A stretch of DNA of 64,000 bases from CAYJBH01 sp964368815. Lineage in GTDB: Bacteria; Bacillota; Clostridia; Oscillospirales; Ruminococcaceae. The position numbers were made by a program, and so were the translations under genes. Position 1 is the stretch's first letter; every line of letters starts with the position of its first letter. The notes beneath the pieces are model-generated. The model was given only the letters and a program-made list of their open reading frames with translations. It searched no databases and was not told where the DNA came from. The stretch is taken from contig CAYJDA010000001.1 of the NCBI GenBank assembly GCA_964368815.1, forward strand, positions 1 through 64,000, written 5' to 3'. Shown piece by piece: positions 1-7,431 of this stretch.

Positions 1-145
1 ATTGTGGGGCAACCTCTGTTTCGGTAGAATTAAGTGCATAAACTGCAAAAATGATGCCACTTAGCAAAATAATAGCTATCAAAGCAAAAGCTAATATTTT
101 TTTATTTCTGATTTTTGCAAATATTTCTTTGATTTTTTCTTGCAT
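1..145 (-). CDS. 5' end of a membrane-anchored or secreted protein gene, truncated by the window edge
   Basis: Reading leftwards from ATG at 145, the frame stays open to the window edge (48 codons). It starts MQEKIKEIFAKIRNKK, then a hydrophobic stretch (ILAFALIAIILLSGIIFAVYA), then a polar segment. This is a basic N-terminus plus one membrane segment, as in a type II membrane protein or an uncleaved signal. A Shine-Dalgarno AGGAGAG lies just upstream (about 150-156) and a consensus promoter further up (179-207). The ORF is too short here for family assignment, so no function is proposed. Confidence 0.7.
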   Translation of the reverse strand, partial: MQEKIKEIFAKIRNKKILAFALIAIILLSGIIFAVYALNSTETEVAPQ

Positions 146-178
146 TTTCTCTCCTGGTCTCGAGCTACAACTTTTATT

Positions 179-207
179 AGTATAATAGATGTTATAATAA
201 AAGTCAA
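179..207 (-). promoter_or_regulatory. Sigma-A-type promoter of the truncated gene at 1-145
   Basis: On the minus strand a -35 TTGACT (202-207) and a -10 TATACT (179-184) are separated by exactly 17 bases. The start codon at 145 lies about 30 bases downstream of the -10, with a good ribosome binding site between. Confidence 0.65.
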
Positions 208-369
208 TATTTGTATCATTGCTATTTACTTAAAAAATCATTTGTGACTGTGATGATAAAATAAATAAAAACCTGAACATATATTTACTGCAAATAAAAA
301 TAAGCAATTTTTTGTGTTTTTTGGCGGGGAATAAAAGTAGTCGCGTCAACTTTGAAGGAGGTATTACTA

Positions 370-475
370 TTTAGCCCCCTTCGAGCGCATGCGGTATAAA
401 CAACGTATCGCAAGGCTAAAATTTGGTCTTCTTTAGAAGACTGGCGATTACACGAAAAATTTTCGGTCGTGCTTT
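370..475. other. Hairpin-rich, locally GC-richer island with no gene
   Basis: The stretch between the truncated gene and the tRNA holds consecutive inverted repeats: TTTAGCC (370-376) with GGCTAAA (414-420); GTCTTCT (426-432) with AGAAGAC (435-441), a perfect 7-bp stem with a TT loop; and CACGA/TCGTG around a CGAAAA/TTTTCG core (about 451-471). The surroundings (146-360 and 682-800) are very AT-rich and unstructured by comparison. No credible ORF or known RNA family was recognised. It could be a remnant of a repeat element or a processed RNA trailer of the tRNA. Confidence 0.4.
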
Positions 476-527
476 GTCCTTCCTCGTCGTGCCCTTCTCG
501 CTTTCGCTCACATGCCACTCCACGCCG

Positions 528-551
528 GTTCGAATCCCTCTCCTCTCGCCA
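528..551 (+). pseudogene. 3'-half tRNA-Ser-like remnant, inverted relative to the intact tRNA
   Basis: The plus strand reads GGTTCGAATCCCTC, then TCCTCTC and GCCA. This matches the T-loop, 3' T-stem, acceptor 3' strand, discriminator G and CCA of the intact tRNA-Ser on the other strand (595-681), with a few differences in the acceptor part. The 5' T-stem arm here (GCCGG) does not pair with CCCTC, and no D-arm or anticodon arm precedes it, so it is not a functional tRNA. With the intact gene it forms a large inverted repeat across 528-619, centred on the terminator hairpin. Confidence 0.5.
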
Positions 552-557
552 AAACCA

Positions 558-590
558 CAAAACACACAGTCCACCGGACTGTGTGTTTTG
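558..590 (-). terminator. Terminator of tRNA-Ser
   Basis: A perfect 15-bp stem (558-572 with 576-590) closes a 3-base loop directly after the tRNA 3' CCA in the minus-strand reading direction. It is followed on that strand by the T-rich run TTTTGTGGTTTT. The outer flanks CGCCAAAA/TTTTGGCG extend the pairing. Confidence 0.75.
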
Positions 591-594
591 ATTT

Positions 595-681
595 TGGCGG
601 AGGAGGAGGGATTCGAACCCCCGTGCCTCTCGGCTAACGGTTTTCAAGACCGCCTCGTTATGACCACTTCGATACTCCTCC
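595..681 (-). tRNA. tRNA-Ser (anticodon UGA), CCA encoded
   Basis: The minus strand folds as a full tRNA: acceptor GGAGGAG/CTCCTCC, D-arm closed by TCG/CGA, anticodon loop CTTGAAA (anticodon TGA), a long variable arm with GCC-GAGA-GGC typical of type II tRNAs, T-arm with loop TTCGAAT, discriminator G and genomic CCA at 595-597. The long variable arm and the UGA anticodon identify serine. Translated ORFs that cross this gene are artefacts. Confidence 0.96.
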
Positions 682-729
682 AAGTATCACTAACATAAAT
701 AAAGACATACTATTTGCGTTAGCTTATTT

Positions 730-758
730 ATTTTATACCATTTTTATAAAAAAATCAA
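730..758 (-). promoter_or_regulatory. Promoter of tRNA-Ser
   Basis: Minus-strand TTGATT (753-758) and TAAAAT (730-735) are spaced 17 bases, about 50 bases upstream of the tRNA 5' end, in an AT-rich gap with no other gene. Confidence 0.5.
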
Positions 759-797
759 TACTTTTACATTAATTAATTATTTTTTTCTTTTCAGCAT

Positions 798-842
798 TAA
801 AAAATAACTAAGGTGGCACCGTTCATTATGCATGATGCCACC
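798..842 (-). terminator. Terminator after the amidotransferase gene
   Basis: GGTGGCA (812-818) pairs with TGCCACC (836-842), with further pairing TCAT/ATGA in the loop. On the minus strand it is followed by TTAGTTATTTTTT. It lies about 20 bases past the stop of the amidotransferase gene and ends the carA-carB/dapF-amidotransferase run. Confidence 0.75.
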
Positions 843-863
843 ATTTAATTTATTAGTTACAGA

Positions 864-1973
864 CTACTTTAAAGGCTCCTTTAACTTCCAACTACCTCTA
901 TCATCCTTATAAAAAATATCTTTATTATAAAAACTGTCAACAATAGCGTTAAACTCTGTTTCGGTGTACCCACAAAAGTTACAGAAATCTCTTATGCAGA
1001 GTGGATCTATGTTTCCATCTCTTGCATTAACCAATTTAACCGCTTCTTCTCTGCTCATAACCCCATATCTAATAGACCTTGCAGTATAGTCAGTTGCTGC
1101 AGCATGGCCAAATTTCGGATACTTCATCCATGAATGGATAAGATATGCACGGCTGTCAATTTGGTCGAACATTTCAACATGATGCTGTCTGTCCCACTCA
1201 TGGGTAAGGTCGTGGAAGCCTTTACTTTTTGCAAGATTGTAATTCTTATAACTGTCCCACGGAATAAAGTAGGATAGGTAGAACGGATCAAGCTTGTTCA
1301 ACTCCTCTGCTGTAGGCGCAATGGTTAGGCTGAGATCATTTTCTGTTACTCCATCACCTACCAATTCTTCGGTTGCTATTCCTACTGCAACACCGTTGTT
1401 AATCTGTTCTTTAGCGCTATATGTTTCTTTATCTGACGCGCCGCCATACTCGTAGCTCACGTTTTCACCATAACACAGCATTGGAACATTAAATTTTAAC
1501 GCCATGTGGAGTGGAAAGGTGTAAATTAGCCTATCTAAATACCAGGTAGGTTTGCCATATTTTTCGAAAAATTTTCGCATTAGTATTCGTTGTACCTTTA
1601 TATTTGGCTTACAACTTATTATGGTGCAGCTGAATGCTTCATTAATATTTTTAAGATTGTGTATTCCGGCATCGGTCATTGGAAAGTTATCTTCTACCGT
1701 GAACAAGATTGGGTTCATGCCCATAACTTCTTTCAGCATATACACTTGATAATGGCTATCCTTACCTCCTGATACAGCTACAGCACAGTCATACCCACCC
1801 GGACCGTTACAACCACGATATTTGTCACAAAGCGCCTCAAACTCCTTAAACCGAGCGTCCCAGTCAATATTCTTTCGATTGTCGTAATGATTGCATGCGG
1901 AACAAACTCCCTTATCATCAAAGGATATCCCGGGTCTTGTGTCCGGCATAGTACATCTTGTACAATATTTCAT
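864..1973 (-). CDS. N-acetyl sugar amidotransferase (WbpG/WbuX/PseA-like)
   Basis: A 369-aa protein with an N-terminal cysteine cluster (CTRCTMP, later CSAC), a PP-loop ATP-pyrophosphatase motif SGGKDS near residue 70, and a C-terminal Cys cluster (CIRDFCNFCGY). This matches the N-acetyl sugar amidotransferase family, which converts a sugar carboxamide or ketone to an acetamidino group (O-antigen WbpG/WbuX; PseA/legionaminic acid pathways) using ammonia from a HisH-like partner. Such genes normally sit in polysaccharide or flagellin-glycosylation clusters with HisH/HisF homologues; none is nearby here. The start ATG has a clear TAGGAGATG ribosome site. It lies 80 bases after carB-dapF on the same strand with no terminator between, so co-transcription is likely. 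Confidence 0.85.
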   Translation of the reverse strand: MKYCTRCTMPDTRPGISFDDKGVCSACNHYDNRKNIDWDARFKEFEALCDKYRGCNGPGGYDCAVAVSGGKDSHYQVYMLKEVMGMNPILFTVEDNFPMTDAGIHNLKNINEAFSCTIISCKPNIKVQRILMRKFFEKYGKPTWYLDRLIYTFPLHMALKFNVPMLCYGENVSYEYGGASDKETYSAKEQINNGVAVGIATEELVGDGVTENDLSLTIAPTAEELNKLDPFYLSYFIPWDSYKNYNLAKSKGFHDLTHEWDRQHHVEMFDQIDSRAYLIHSWMKYPKFGHAAATDYTARSIRYGVMSREEAVKLVNARDGNIDPLCIRDFCNFCGYTETEFNAIVDSFYNKDIFYKDDRGSWKLKEPLK

Positions 1974-2053
1974 TTTTCATCTCCTACGTTATATAATATT
2001 TTTTAAAGACTTTAATGTGTTTTTTGCTGTCCCGATGTATGATAGCACTTCTC

Positions 2054-5000
2054 TTAAATCTCAACTACCCCTTCAAAGACCTTCTTACAGTCTCCGGTCA
2101 TAAACACCGTTTCCTCGGTATAATGAATAATTAGCTCACCGCCTATCAGCTCTACCGTAACATCGGTATTTTCACTACAGTAGCCCGCCTTTATCGCCGC
2201 TACAACAGCCGCACAAGCACCTGTACCACAGGCAAATGTCTCCCCGCTCCCACGTTCCCATACACGCATTTTAATTCTTTCTTTTGAAATCACCTCAACA
2301 AATTCCACATTTACCTTTTCAGGGAAAAGTTCATTATTCTCTATAGCCGGACCAAGTTGGTCTATTTTTAACGTATCAAGACTGGAATCATTGTCCCATT
2401 TAAAAAGAACTGCATGTGGATTACCCATTGAAACACAAGTGATATTATAATGCTTATCATCAATAACTACATCGCGGTTTATTACCTCGGTGCCTTCCAA
2501 CTTCACCGGTATTTTTTGGGGATTCATCTCTGCCGCTCCCATATCCACCTTTACCGACGACACTTTTTCGTTTTGAGTAAAAAGCTCTAATTTTTTTATG
2601 CCGGAAAGCGTATCTATATTCATAACTTTTGATGTTACAATTGCGTTATCAAATAAATACTTTGCAACACATCGTATTGCATTACCGCACATCCTACCTT
2701 CACTACCATCACGGTTGAACATTCTCATTTTAGCATCTACGGTGTCCGATGGCAAGATTAACACTACTCCATCTCCGCCTACACCATAGTGTCTATCTGC
2801 AATAAACACCGATAATGATTCGGGAGATTCAAGAGGTAGTCCATCGGTTGCCGTATTGTCAAGACAATTTAAGTAAATGTAGTCATTACCACTTCCCTGC
2901 ATCTTGGTAAACCTGAGGTTCATTCTTACATCCCTCAGATTGTTTATATCAATTATTTCCGTGTTATATTCAGTATGTCCCGAACGCAAACTTTCAACCA
3001 AGGCCGCTGCTGTATCGAGTGATGTTAAGCACGGAATTCCAAGCTGACAGGCTTTACGCCTCATTTTCACTTCGTCATTAGCAGGGTCGCGTCCACCCTC
3101 TGACGTTGATATAATATATGCTATTTTCCCGCTTTCAAGTAAGGTCATTGAGTTGTTTGTATCACGATCATGTATTTTATCTATCGAAATAGATTTTACC
3201 CCGTAGGCAGATAATGCTTTTGCAGTGCCATAAGTTGCATAGATATCGAATCCAAGTTTTTCGAATTCCTTTGCAGTATGACATATTTCGTTTTTATCAC
3301 CATCTTTAACCGTGATAAAAACTCCACCTACCTTGTGCATTTTATATCCTGCAGCTACTAAACCCTTATAAAGCGCTTCCTTTAGATTTCGTCCGATACC
3401 CAAAACCTCACCGGTCGATTTCATCTCAGGGCCAAGATGTGTATCAAGGTCCACTAATTTTTCAAATGAGAATACAGGCACTTTTACTGCAAAATATGGC
3501 GGTATTTTAGCTATCGGTTCGGTATACCCTAACTCTCTAAGCTTTTGACCAACACTAACACGAGTAGCTACATCACACATAGGAACACCTGTTACTTTGC
3601 TAATATAGGGAACAGTTCTCGATGCACGTGGATTTACTTCTATGACATACACCTCACCATTGTGCAGAACGTATTGTATATTTACCAATCCCATAACCTT
3701 TATCGCAAGGCAAAGTCGTTTTGTTATGTCATAAAGCTTTTTTGAAAGAATGTCGTCCACATTTACCGGAGGATAAACTGCAATACTGTCCCCCGAATGA
3801 ACTCCTGTTCTCTCAACATGCTCAATAATTCCCGGGATTAAAACGTCTGTTCCATCACAAATGGCATCAACTTCAATCTCGCGACCGGAAAGGTATTTAT
3901 CAATGAGTATAGGATTGTCCTGTTTTTGCTGCAGGATAATTCCCATGTATTCCTCAACATCTTCTTTTGTAAAGGCAATAATCATGTTTTGACCACCCAA
4001 GACATAGGAAGGACGAAGAAGAACCGGATATCCTAATTTATCTGCGGCTTCTAAAGCCTCTTCAGTTATATAGACGCAGCTGCCCTTAGGACGTAGAACA
4101 GATAGCTCCTCCAGCAGTGAATCAAATCTTTCTCTATCTTCACAAATATCAATACTATCGGCCGGTGTTCCAATGATATTAACACCTCTATCTTTTAGTT
4201 GTGAGGTAAGCTTAATTGCAGTTCCTCCGCCGAAAGATACTATAACACCTATTGGTTTTTCCAACTCTATAATGCTCATTACATCATCAATACAAAGCGG
4301 CTCGAAATATAATCTATCTGCCGTATCGAAGTCGGTTGACACTGTTTCGGGATTATTATTAATTACTATAACCTCGTATCCCATATTTTTAAGTGACCAT
4401 ACACAGTGAACACAAGCATAGTCAAACTCAATTCCCTGACCGATTCTAATAGGTCCGCTACCTAAAACTATTATTCGCTCTTTACTGCTTTTTTCCACAA
4501 AAGGTATTGCCTCATTTTCTATCCCCTCGTCTATAGAATAGAAATATGGTGTTGCGGCTTCAAATTCTCCGGCACAGGTGTCTACCATTTTGTAGATTAA
4601 AGAATCCTTGGGCTTATACCCGTTTACTATGTTAAGCAAGCAATTTAAAAACCATTTGTCAATTTTCGTAATATCATAGATCTCATCAACTGTTATACCA
4701 CGACACAACGCTTCGTATACAACAAATAACCTTTGATCCGTCACGGTTTGCAACAGGTTTAAAATGGCATCGTCTGATTTGTTATTAAGCCTGCTGAGCT
4801 TTAAATCTTTCTGCCCAATCTCTGCTCCCCTCACTGCCTTTAAAAGTGCGGCCTCAAAGCTGTCGGCTATTGCCATCACCTCACCTGTCGCCTTCATCTG
4901 CGTGCCAAGCTCTTTTTTAGCATAAACAAATTTGTCGAAAGGCCATTTTGGAAATTTAACTGCAACATAATCAAGCGCAGGCTCGAATGCCGCAAAGGTG

Positions 5001-6022
5001 TTTCCGGTAACCGCATTAATAATTTCGTCAAGGTTGTATCCAACAGCTATCTTTGTTGCTACCTTAGCTATTGGATAACCGGTGGCCTTAGATGCAAGCG
5101 CAGAGGATCGTGATACACGTGGGTTAACTTCAATAACTGCATATTCAAAACTGGTAGGATGCAAAGCAAATTGACAGTTACATCCACCCATAACGTTCAA
5201 TTCGGCAATTATGTTCAGTGCCGCAGTTCTTAGCATTTGGTATTCCTTGTCCGAAAGGGTTACCGTCGGCGCAATAACAATACTGTCGCCGGTGTGAACT
5301 CCTACCGGATCAAAATTTTCCATGGAACAAACTGTTATAACATTACCGGCGCCATCACGCATTACTTCAAACTCAATCTCTTTCCATCCCGCGATTGATT
5401 TTTCAACTAACACCTGTGTTATAGGGGAAAGAGAAAGTCCATTTTCAGCTGTTTCTATTAGCTGCTGCATATTATTAACTATACCTCCTCCACTACCACC
5501 AAGGGTAAATGCCGGACGTATGATTAACGGAAACCCACTCTCATTTGCAAAATCTACTGCCGTTTTTACATCATTTGCAATCACTGATGGAATAACCGGC
5601 TCTCCAATTTTTTGCATTGTTTCCTTAAAAACAAGACGGTCTTCTGCCTTGTCGATAGTCTCGGGTGAGCTTCCGAGCAATCTAATATTCATTCTTTCAA
5701 GAAATCCGTCTTTCGCAAGCTGCATACAAAGCGTTAATCCTGTCTGGCCACCAAGGCCCGAGAGAATACTGTCTGGGCGTTCCTTTTCGATTATGCGCTT
5801 TACGGTAGGCAATGTTAACGGTTCTATATAAATTTTATCTGCTATATTTTTGTCCGTCATTATGGTTGCGGGATTAGAGTTTATCAGTACAATTTCAATG
5901 CCTTCTTCACGCAGAACGCGGCAAGCCTGCGTTCCGGCATAATCAAATTCAGCTGCCTGACCAATAACAATAGGTCCAGACCCTATAACAAGCACCTTTT
6001 TTATATCTTTATTTAACGGCAT
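2054..6022 (-). CDS. carB-dapF: Carbamoyl-phosphate synthase large subunit fused in frame to diaminopimelate epimerase (CarB-DapF)
   Basis: One 1322-codon frame without a stop. Residues 1-1033 are CarB: N-terminal carboxyphosphate ATP-grasp half starting KKVLVIGSGPIVIGQAAEFD, oligomerisation region, second ATP-grasp half starting IIVLGSGPIRIGQGIEFD (about 517), and the C-terminal MGS-like allosteric domain ending with PCLTSLDTAAALVESL. Residues 1034-1322 are a full DapF: KMQGSGNDYIY at its start, both catalytic cysteines (MCGNAIRC and FACGTGACAA). The junction codon is ATG (2921-2923) with a weak upstream GAGGG, so a free DapF could also start there. CarB makes carbamoyl phosphate for pyrimidine and arginine synthesis; DapF makes meso-DAP for lysine and peptidoglycan. 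The start overlaps the carA stop by one base (TAATG) behind a strong GGAGGTG site. Confidence 0.93.
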   Translation of the reverse strand: MPLNKDIKKVLVIGSGPIVIGQAAEFDYAGTQACRVLREEGIEIVLINSNPATIMTDKNIADKIYIEPLTLPTVKRIIEKERPDSILSGLGGQTGLTLCMQLAKDGFLERMNIRLLGSSPETIDKAEDRLVFKETMQKIGEPVIPSVIANDVKTAVDFANESGFPLIIRPAFTLGGSGGGIVNNMQQLIETAENGLSLSPITQVLVEKSIAGWKEIEFEVMRDGAGNVITVCSMENFDPVGVHTGDSIVIAPTVTLSDKEYQMLRTAALNIIAELNVMGGCNCQFALHPTSFEYAVIEVNPRVSRSSALASKATGYPIAKVATKIAVGYNLDEIINAVTGNTFAAFEPALDYVAVKFPKWPFDKFVYAKKELGTQMKATGEVMAIADSFEAALLKAVRGAEIGQKDLKLSRLNNKSDDAILNLLQTVTDQRLFVVYEALCRGITVDEIYDITKIDKWFLNCLLNIVNGYKPKDSLIYKMVDTCAGEFEAATPYFYSIDEGIENEAIPFVEKSSKERIIVLGSGPIRIGQGIEFDYACVHCVWSLKNMGYEVIVINNNPETVSTDFDTADRLYFEPLCIDDVMSIIELEKPIGVIVSFGGGTAIKLTSQLKDRGVNIIGTPADSIDICEDRERFDSLLEELSVLRPKGSCVYITEEALEAADKLGYPVLLRPSYVLGGQNMIIAFTKEDVEEYMGIILQQKQDNPILIDKYLSGREIEVDAICDGTDVLIPGIIEHVERTGVHSGDSIAVYPPVNVDDILSKKLYDITKRLCLAIKVMGLVNIQYVLHNGEVYVIEVNPRASRTVPYISKVTGVPMCDVATRVSVGQKLRELGYTEPIAKIPPYFAVKVPVFSFEKLVDLDTHLGPEMKSTGEVLGIGRNLKEALYKGLVAAGYKMHKVGGVFITVKDGDKNEICHTAKEFEKLGFDIYATYGTAKALSAYGVKSISIDKIHDRDTNNSMTLLESGKIAYIISTSEGGRDPANDEVKMRRKACQLGIPCLTSLDTAAALVESLRSGHTEYNTEIIDINNLRDVRMNLRFTKMQGSGNDYIYLNCLDNTATDGLPLESPESLSVFIADRHYGVGGDGVVLILPSDTVDAKMRMFNRDGSEGRMCGNAIRCVAKYLFDNAIVTSKVMNIDTLSGIKKLELFTQNEKVSSVKVDMGAAEMNPQKIPVKLEGTEVINRDVVIDDKHYNITCVSMGNPHAVLFKWDNDSSLDTLKIDQLGPAIENNELFPEKVNVEFVEVISKERIKMRVWERGSGETFACGTGACAAVVAAIKAGYCSENTDVTVELIGGELIIHYTEETVFMTGDCKKVFEGVVEI

Positions 6023-7098
6023 TATTTCACCTCCAAGCTTTTAATAAAATCATCAAATAAAAACCCTGTGTCCTGCGGTCCGCCACAGGCTTCGGGATGA
6101 AACTGAACTGTTCGTGCAGGTATGTCATTATAGATAATACCCTCGCAGGTATTATCATTAACATTAACAAACCATTCTCTTGCCATTTCACTTCTTATGC
6201 TTTTCGAACATACTGCATACCCATGATTTTGGCTGCTAATAAAAACTCTACCGGTTGTTAAATCTTTTACCGGTTGATTAGCACCACGATGTCCGAAACG
6301 AAGTTTCTCAGTTTTAAAACCCATGGCTAACGCAAGAAGTTGATGCCCGAGGCAGATTCCAAAAACAGGTATCTTGGTTTCTACAATTTCCTTAAGATTG
6401 CTAATAACCTCAACATTTTCAGCAGGGTCTCCCGGACCATTAGATAGCATAATTCCATCAAGCTCTAAAGCGTTAAGCTCCTTAGCAGTAGTATTTGATG
6501 GCATTACAAAAACTCTACATCCTCGTCGTGTTAGTTCACCCACAATGTTCTTTTTATACCCGAAGTCTAACAATGCAACATTATAAATTGAATTTTCTGC
6601 TTCGAATGTTTCACTTTTTTGTACCGCAACTTCTTTTACTGCTTGTTTAACAATGTAGTTTTTTATTACTTCTTTAGGTATCTCTGAAGGATTCTTATGA
6701 GTTATTGCTCCATTCATTACACCACTGTTTCTAATCATCCTGGTAAGTGCCCTTGTGTCAATATCGTAAAGTCCGACAATATTATTATCTTTCAAAAAGG
6801 TGTCGAGCTCACCCTCACTTCGAAAGTTCGAGGGGTGCTGACACCTATGTTTCACTATATATGCCGATGCTCCCACCGTTTTACTCTCAAAATCTGATGG
6901 TATTACACCGTAATTGCCTATAAGTGGAAATGTTTGAAGTACAATCTGCCCATGGTAACTCGGGTCGGTTAGGGTTTCGAGATATCCTGTCATTCCGGTC
7001 GTAAAAACGACTTCTCCGACAACCTCTCCCGAAGCACCAAAACTTTTCCCTTCAAATACTGCACCATTTTCTAAAACAAGGTAAGCTTTTTCAGACAT
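6022..7098 (-). CDS. carA: Carbamoyl-phosphate synthase small subunit (glutaminase)
   Basis: A 358-aa CarA of normal length. The N-terminal CPSase domain (AYLVLENGAVFEGKSFG, TTGMTGYLETLTDPSY) is followed by a class I glutamine amidotransferase domain with SNGPGDP, the nucleophile cysteine in GICLGHQLLALA, and the His/Glu dyad in VQFHPEACGGP. It hydrolyses glutamine and channels ammonia to CarB for carbamoyl phosphate synthesis in the cytoplasm. It is the first gene of the run, translationally coupled to carB-dapF by a one-base stop/start overlap. No pyrimidine or arginine pathway genes follow it here. Confidence 0.95.
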   Translation of the reverse strand: MSEKAYLVLENGAVFEGKSFGASGEVVGEVVFTTGMTGYLETLTDPSYHGQIVLQTFPLIGNYGVIPSDFESKTVGASAYIVKHRCQHPSNFRSEGELDTFLKDNNIVGLYDIDTRALTRMIRNSGVMNGAITHKNPSEIPKEVIKNYIVKQAVKEVAVQKSETFEAENSIYNVALLDFGYKKNIVGELTRRGCRVFVMPSNTTAKELNALELDGIMLSNGPGDPAENVEVISNLKEIVETKIPVFGICLGHQLLALAMGFKTEKLRFGHRGANQPVKDLTTGRVFISSQNHGYAVCSKSIRSEMAREWFVNVNDNTCEGIIYNDIPARTVQFHPEACGGPQDTGFLFDDFIKSLEVK

Positions 7099-7246
7099 TA
7101 TTTGATCTTTCCTTTCTGTTATTTTTTCTATCTCTTTATTAATGAGGCATAATTAATTTTATACCCAGCCTCGAAAATTAGACTTTTATTATCAATATAT
7201 TTTTAGTTAATTAACTCCCATCACTTATATATATTTATTATATTTT

Positions 7247-7280
7247 AATATTTTCTTGATAAAAAAGCAAGAAAAATATT
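7247..7280. promoter_or_regulatory. AT-rich palindrome between carA and asnA
   Basis: AATATTTTCTTG (7247-7258) and CAAGAAAAATATT (7268-7280) are inverted repeats with a single-base bulge around a 9-base centre. The palindrome sits in the divergent carA/asnA gap. A minus-strand TTGCTT-17-TAAAAT overlaps it, so it could be an operator over a carA promoter. No family-specific box was recognised. The rest of 7099-7329 is featureless AT-rich DNA. Confidence 0.35.
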
Positions 7281-7329
7281 ATTTTATTATTCAACTTAAT
7301 CCTCATCCTTAATTTTTTAAGAAAAAGTC

Positions 7330-7358
7330 TTGACAAGGTTTAAATCGTATGATATAAT
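7330..7358 (+). promoter_or_regulatory. Consensus promoter of the asnA-glnN operon
   Basis: A perfect TTGACA (7330-7335) and perfect TATAAT (7353-7358) are spaced 17 bases. This is the strongest-looking promoter of the window, consistent with regulation downstream of initiation by the leader that follows. Confidence 0.85.
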
Positions 7359-7368
7359 CTCAGCATAG

Positions 7369-7410
7369 ACAGCAAAGGCGCTGTGAGATGTCTCACAGTG
7401 TCTTATTTTT
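7369..7410 (+). promoter_or_regulatory. Leader with ANTAR-like hexaloop hairpin overlapping an intrinsic terminator
   Basis: Starting only about 10 bases after the -10, the RNA can form ACAGC-[AAAGGC]-GCTGT (7369-7384): a 5-bp stem with a six-base loop having A at position 1 and G at position 4, the signature of RNA targets of ANTAR-domain antiterminators. Its 3' arm overlaps the 5' arm of a perfect 8-bp hairpin CTGTGAGA-TG-TCTCACAG (7381-7398), followed by TGTCTTATTTTT. The two folds exclude each other, which is terminator/antiterminator logic. The ANTAR assignment is inference: the second hairpin of the usual pair has a G rather than A at loop position 1. Confidence 0.6.
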
Positions 7411-7431
7411 ATATCTAAAAGGAGATATTAT

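Noticed and set aside
490..551. A second, plus-strand tRNA ending in TCGAATCCC...GCCA
   Set aside because: Only the 3' half is tRNA-like; the 5' T-stem does not pair and there is no anticodon arm or matching acceptor 5' strand. Kept as a remnant only.
285..698. ORFs of 132 codons (minus) and 91 codons (plus) at the tRNA locus
   Set aside because: Both run through the tRNA-Ser gene and its terminator; the translations are the typical artefact of tRNA sequence with no family resemblance.
1974..2053. Terminator between carB-dapF and the amidotransferase gene
   Set aside because: A weak GCTATC/GACAGC hairpin exists, but on the minus strand it is followed by A-residues, not T-residues.
5322..5831. 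169-codon plus-strand ORF inside carB
   Set aside because: Antisense shadow of the conserved CarB N-terminal half; serine/proline-rich translation without any domain.
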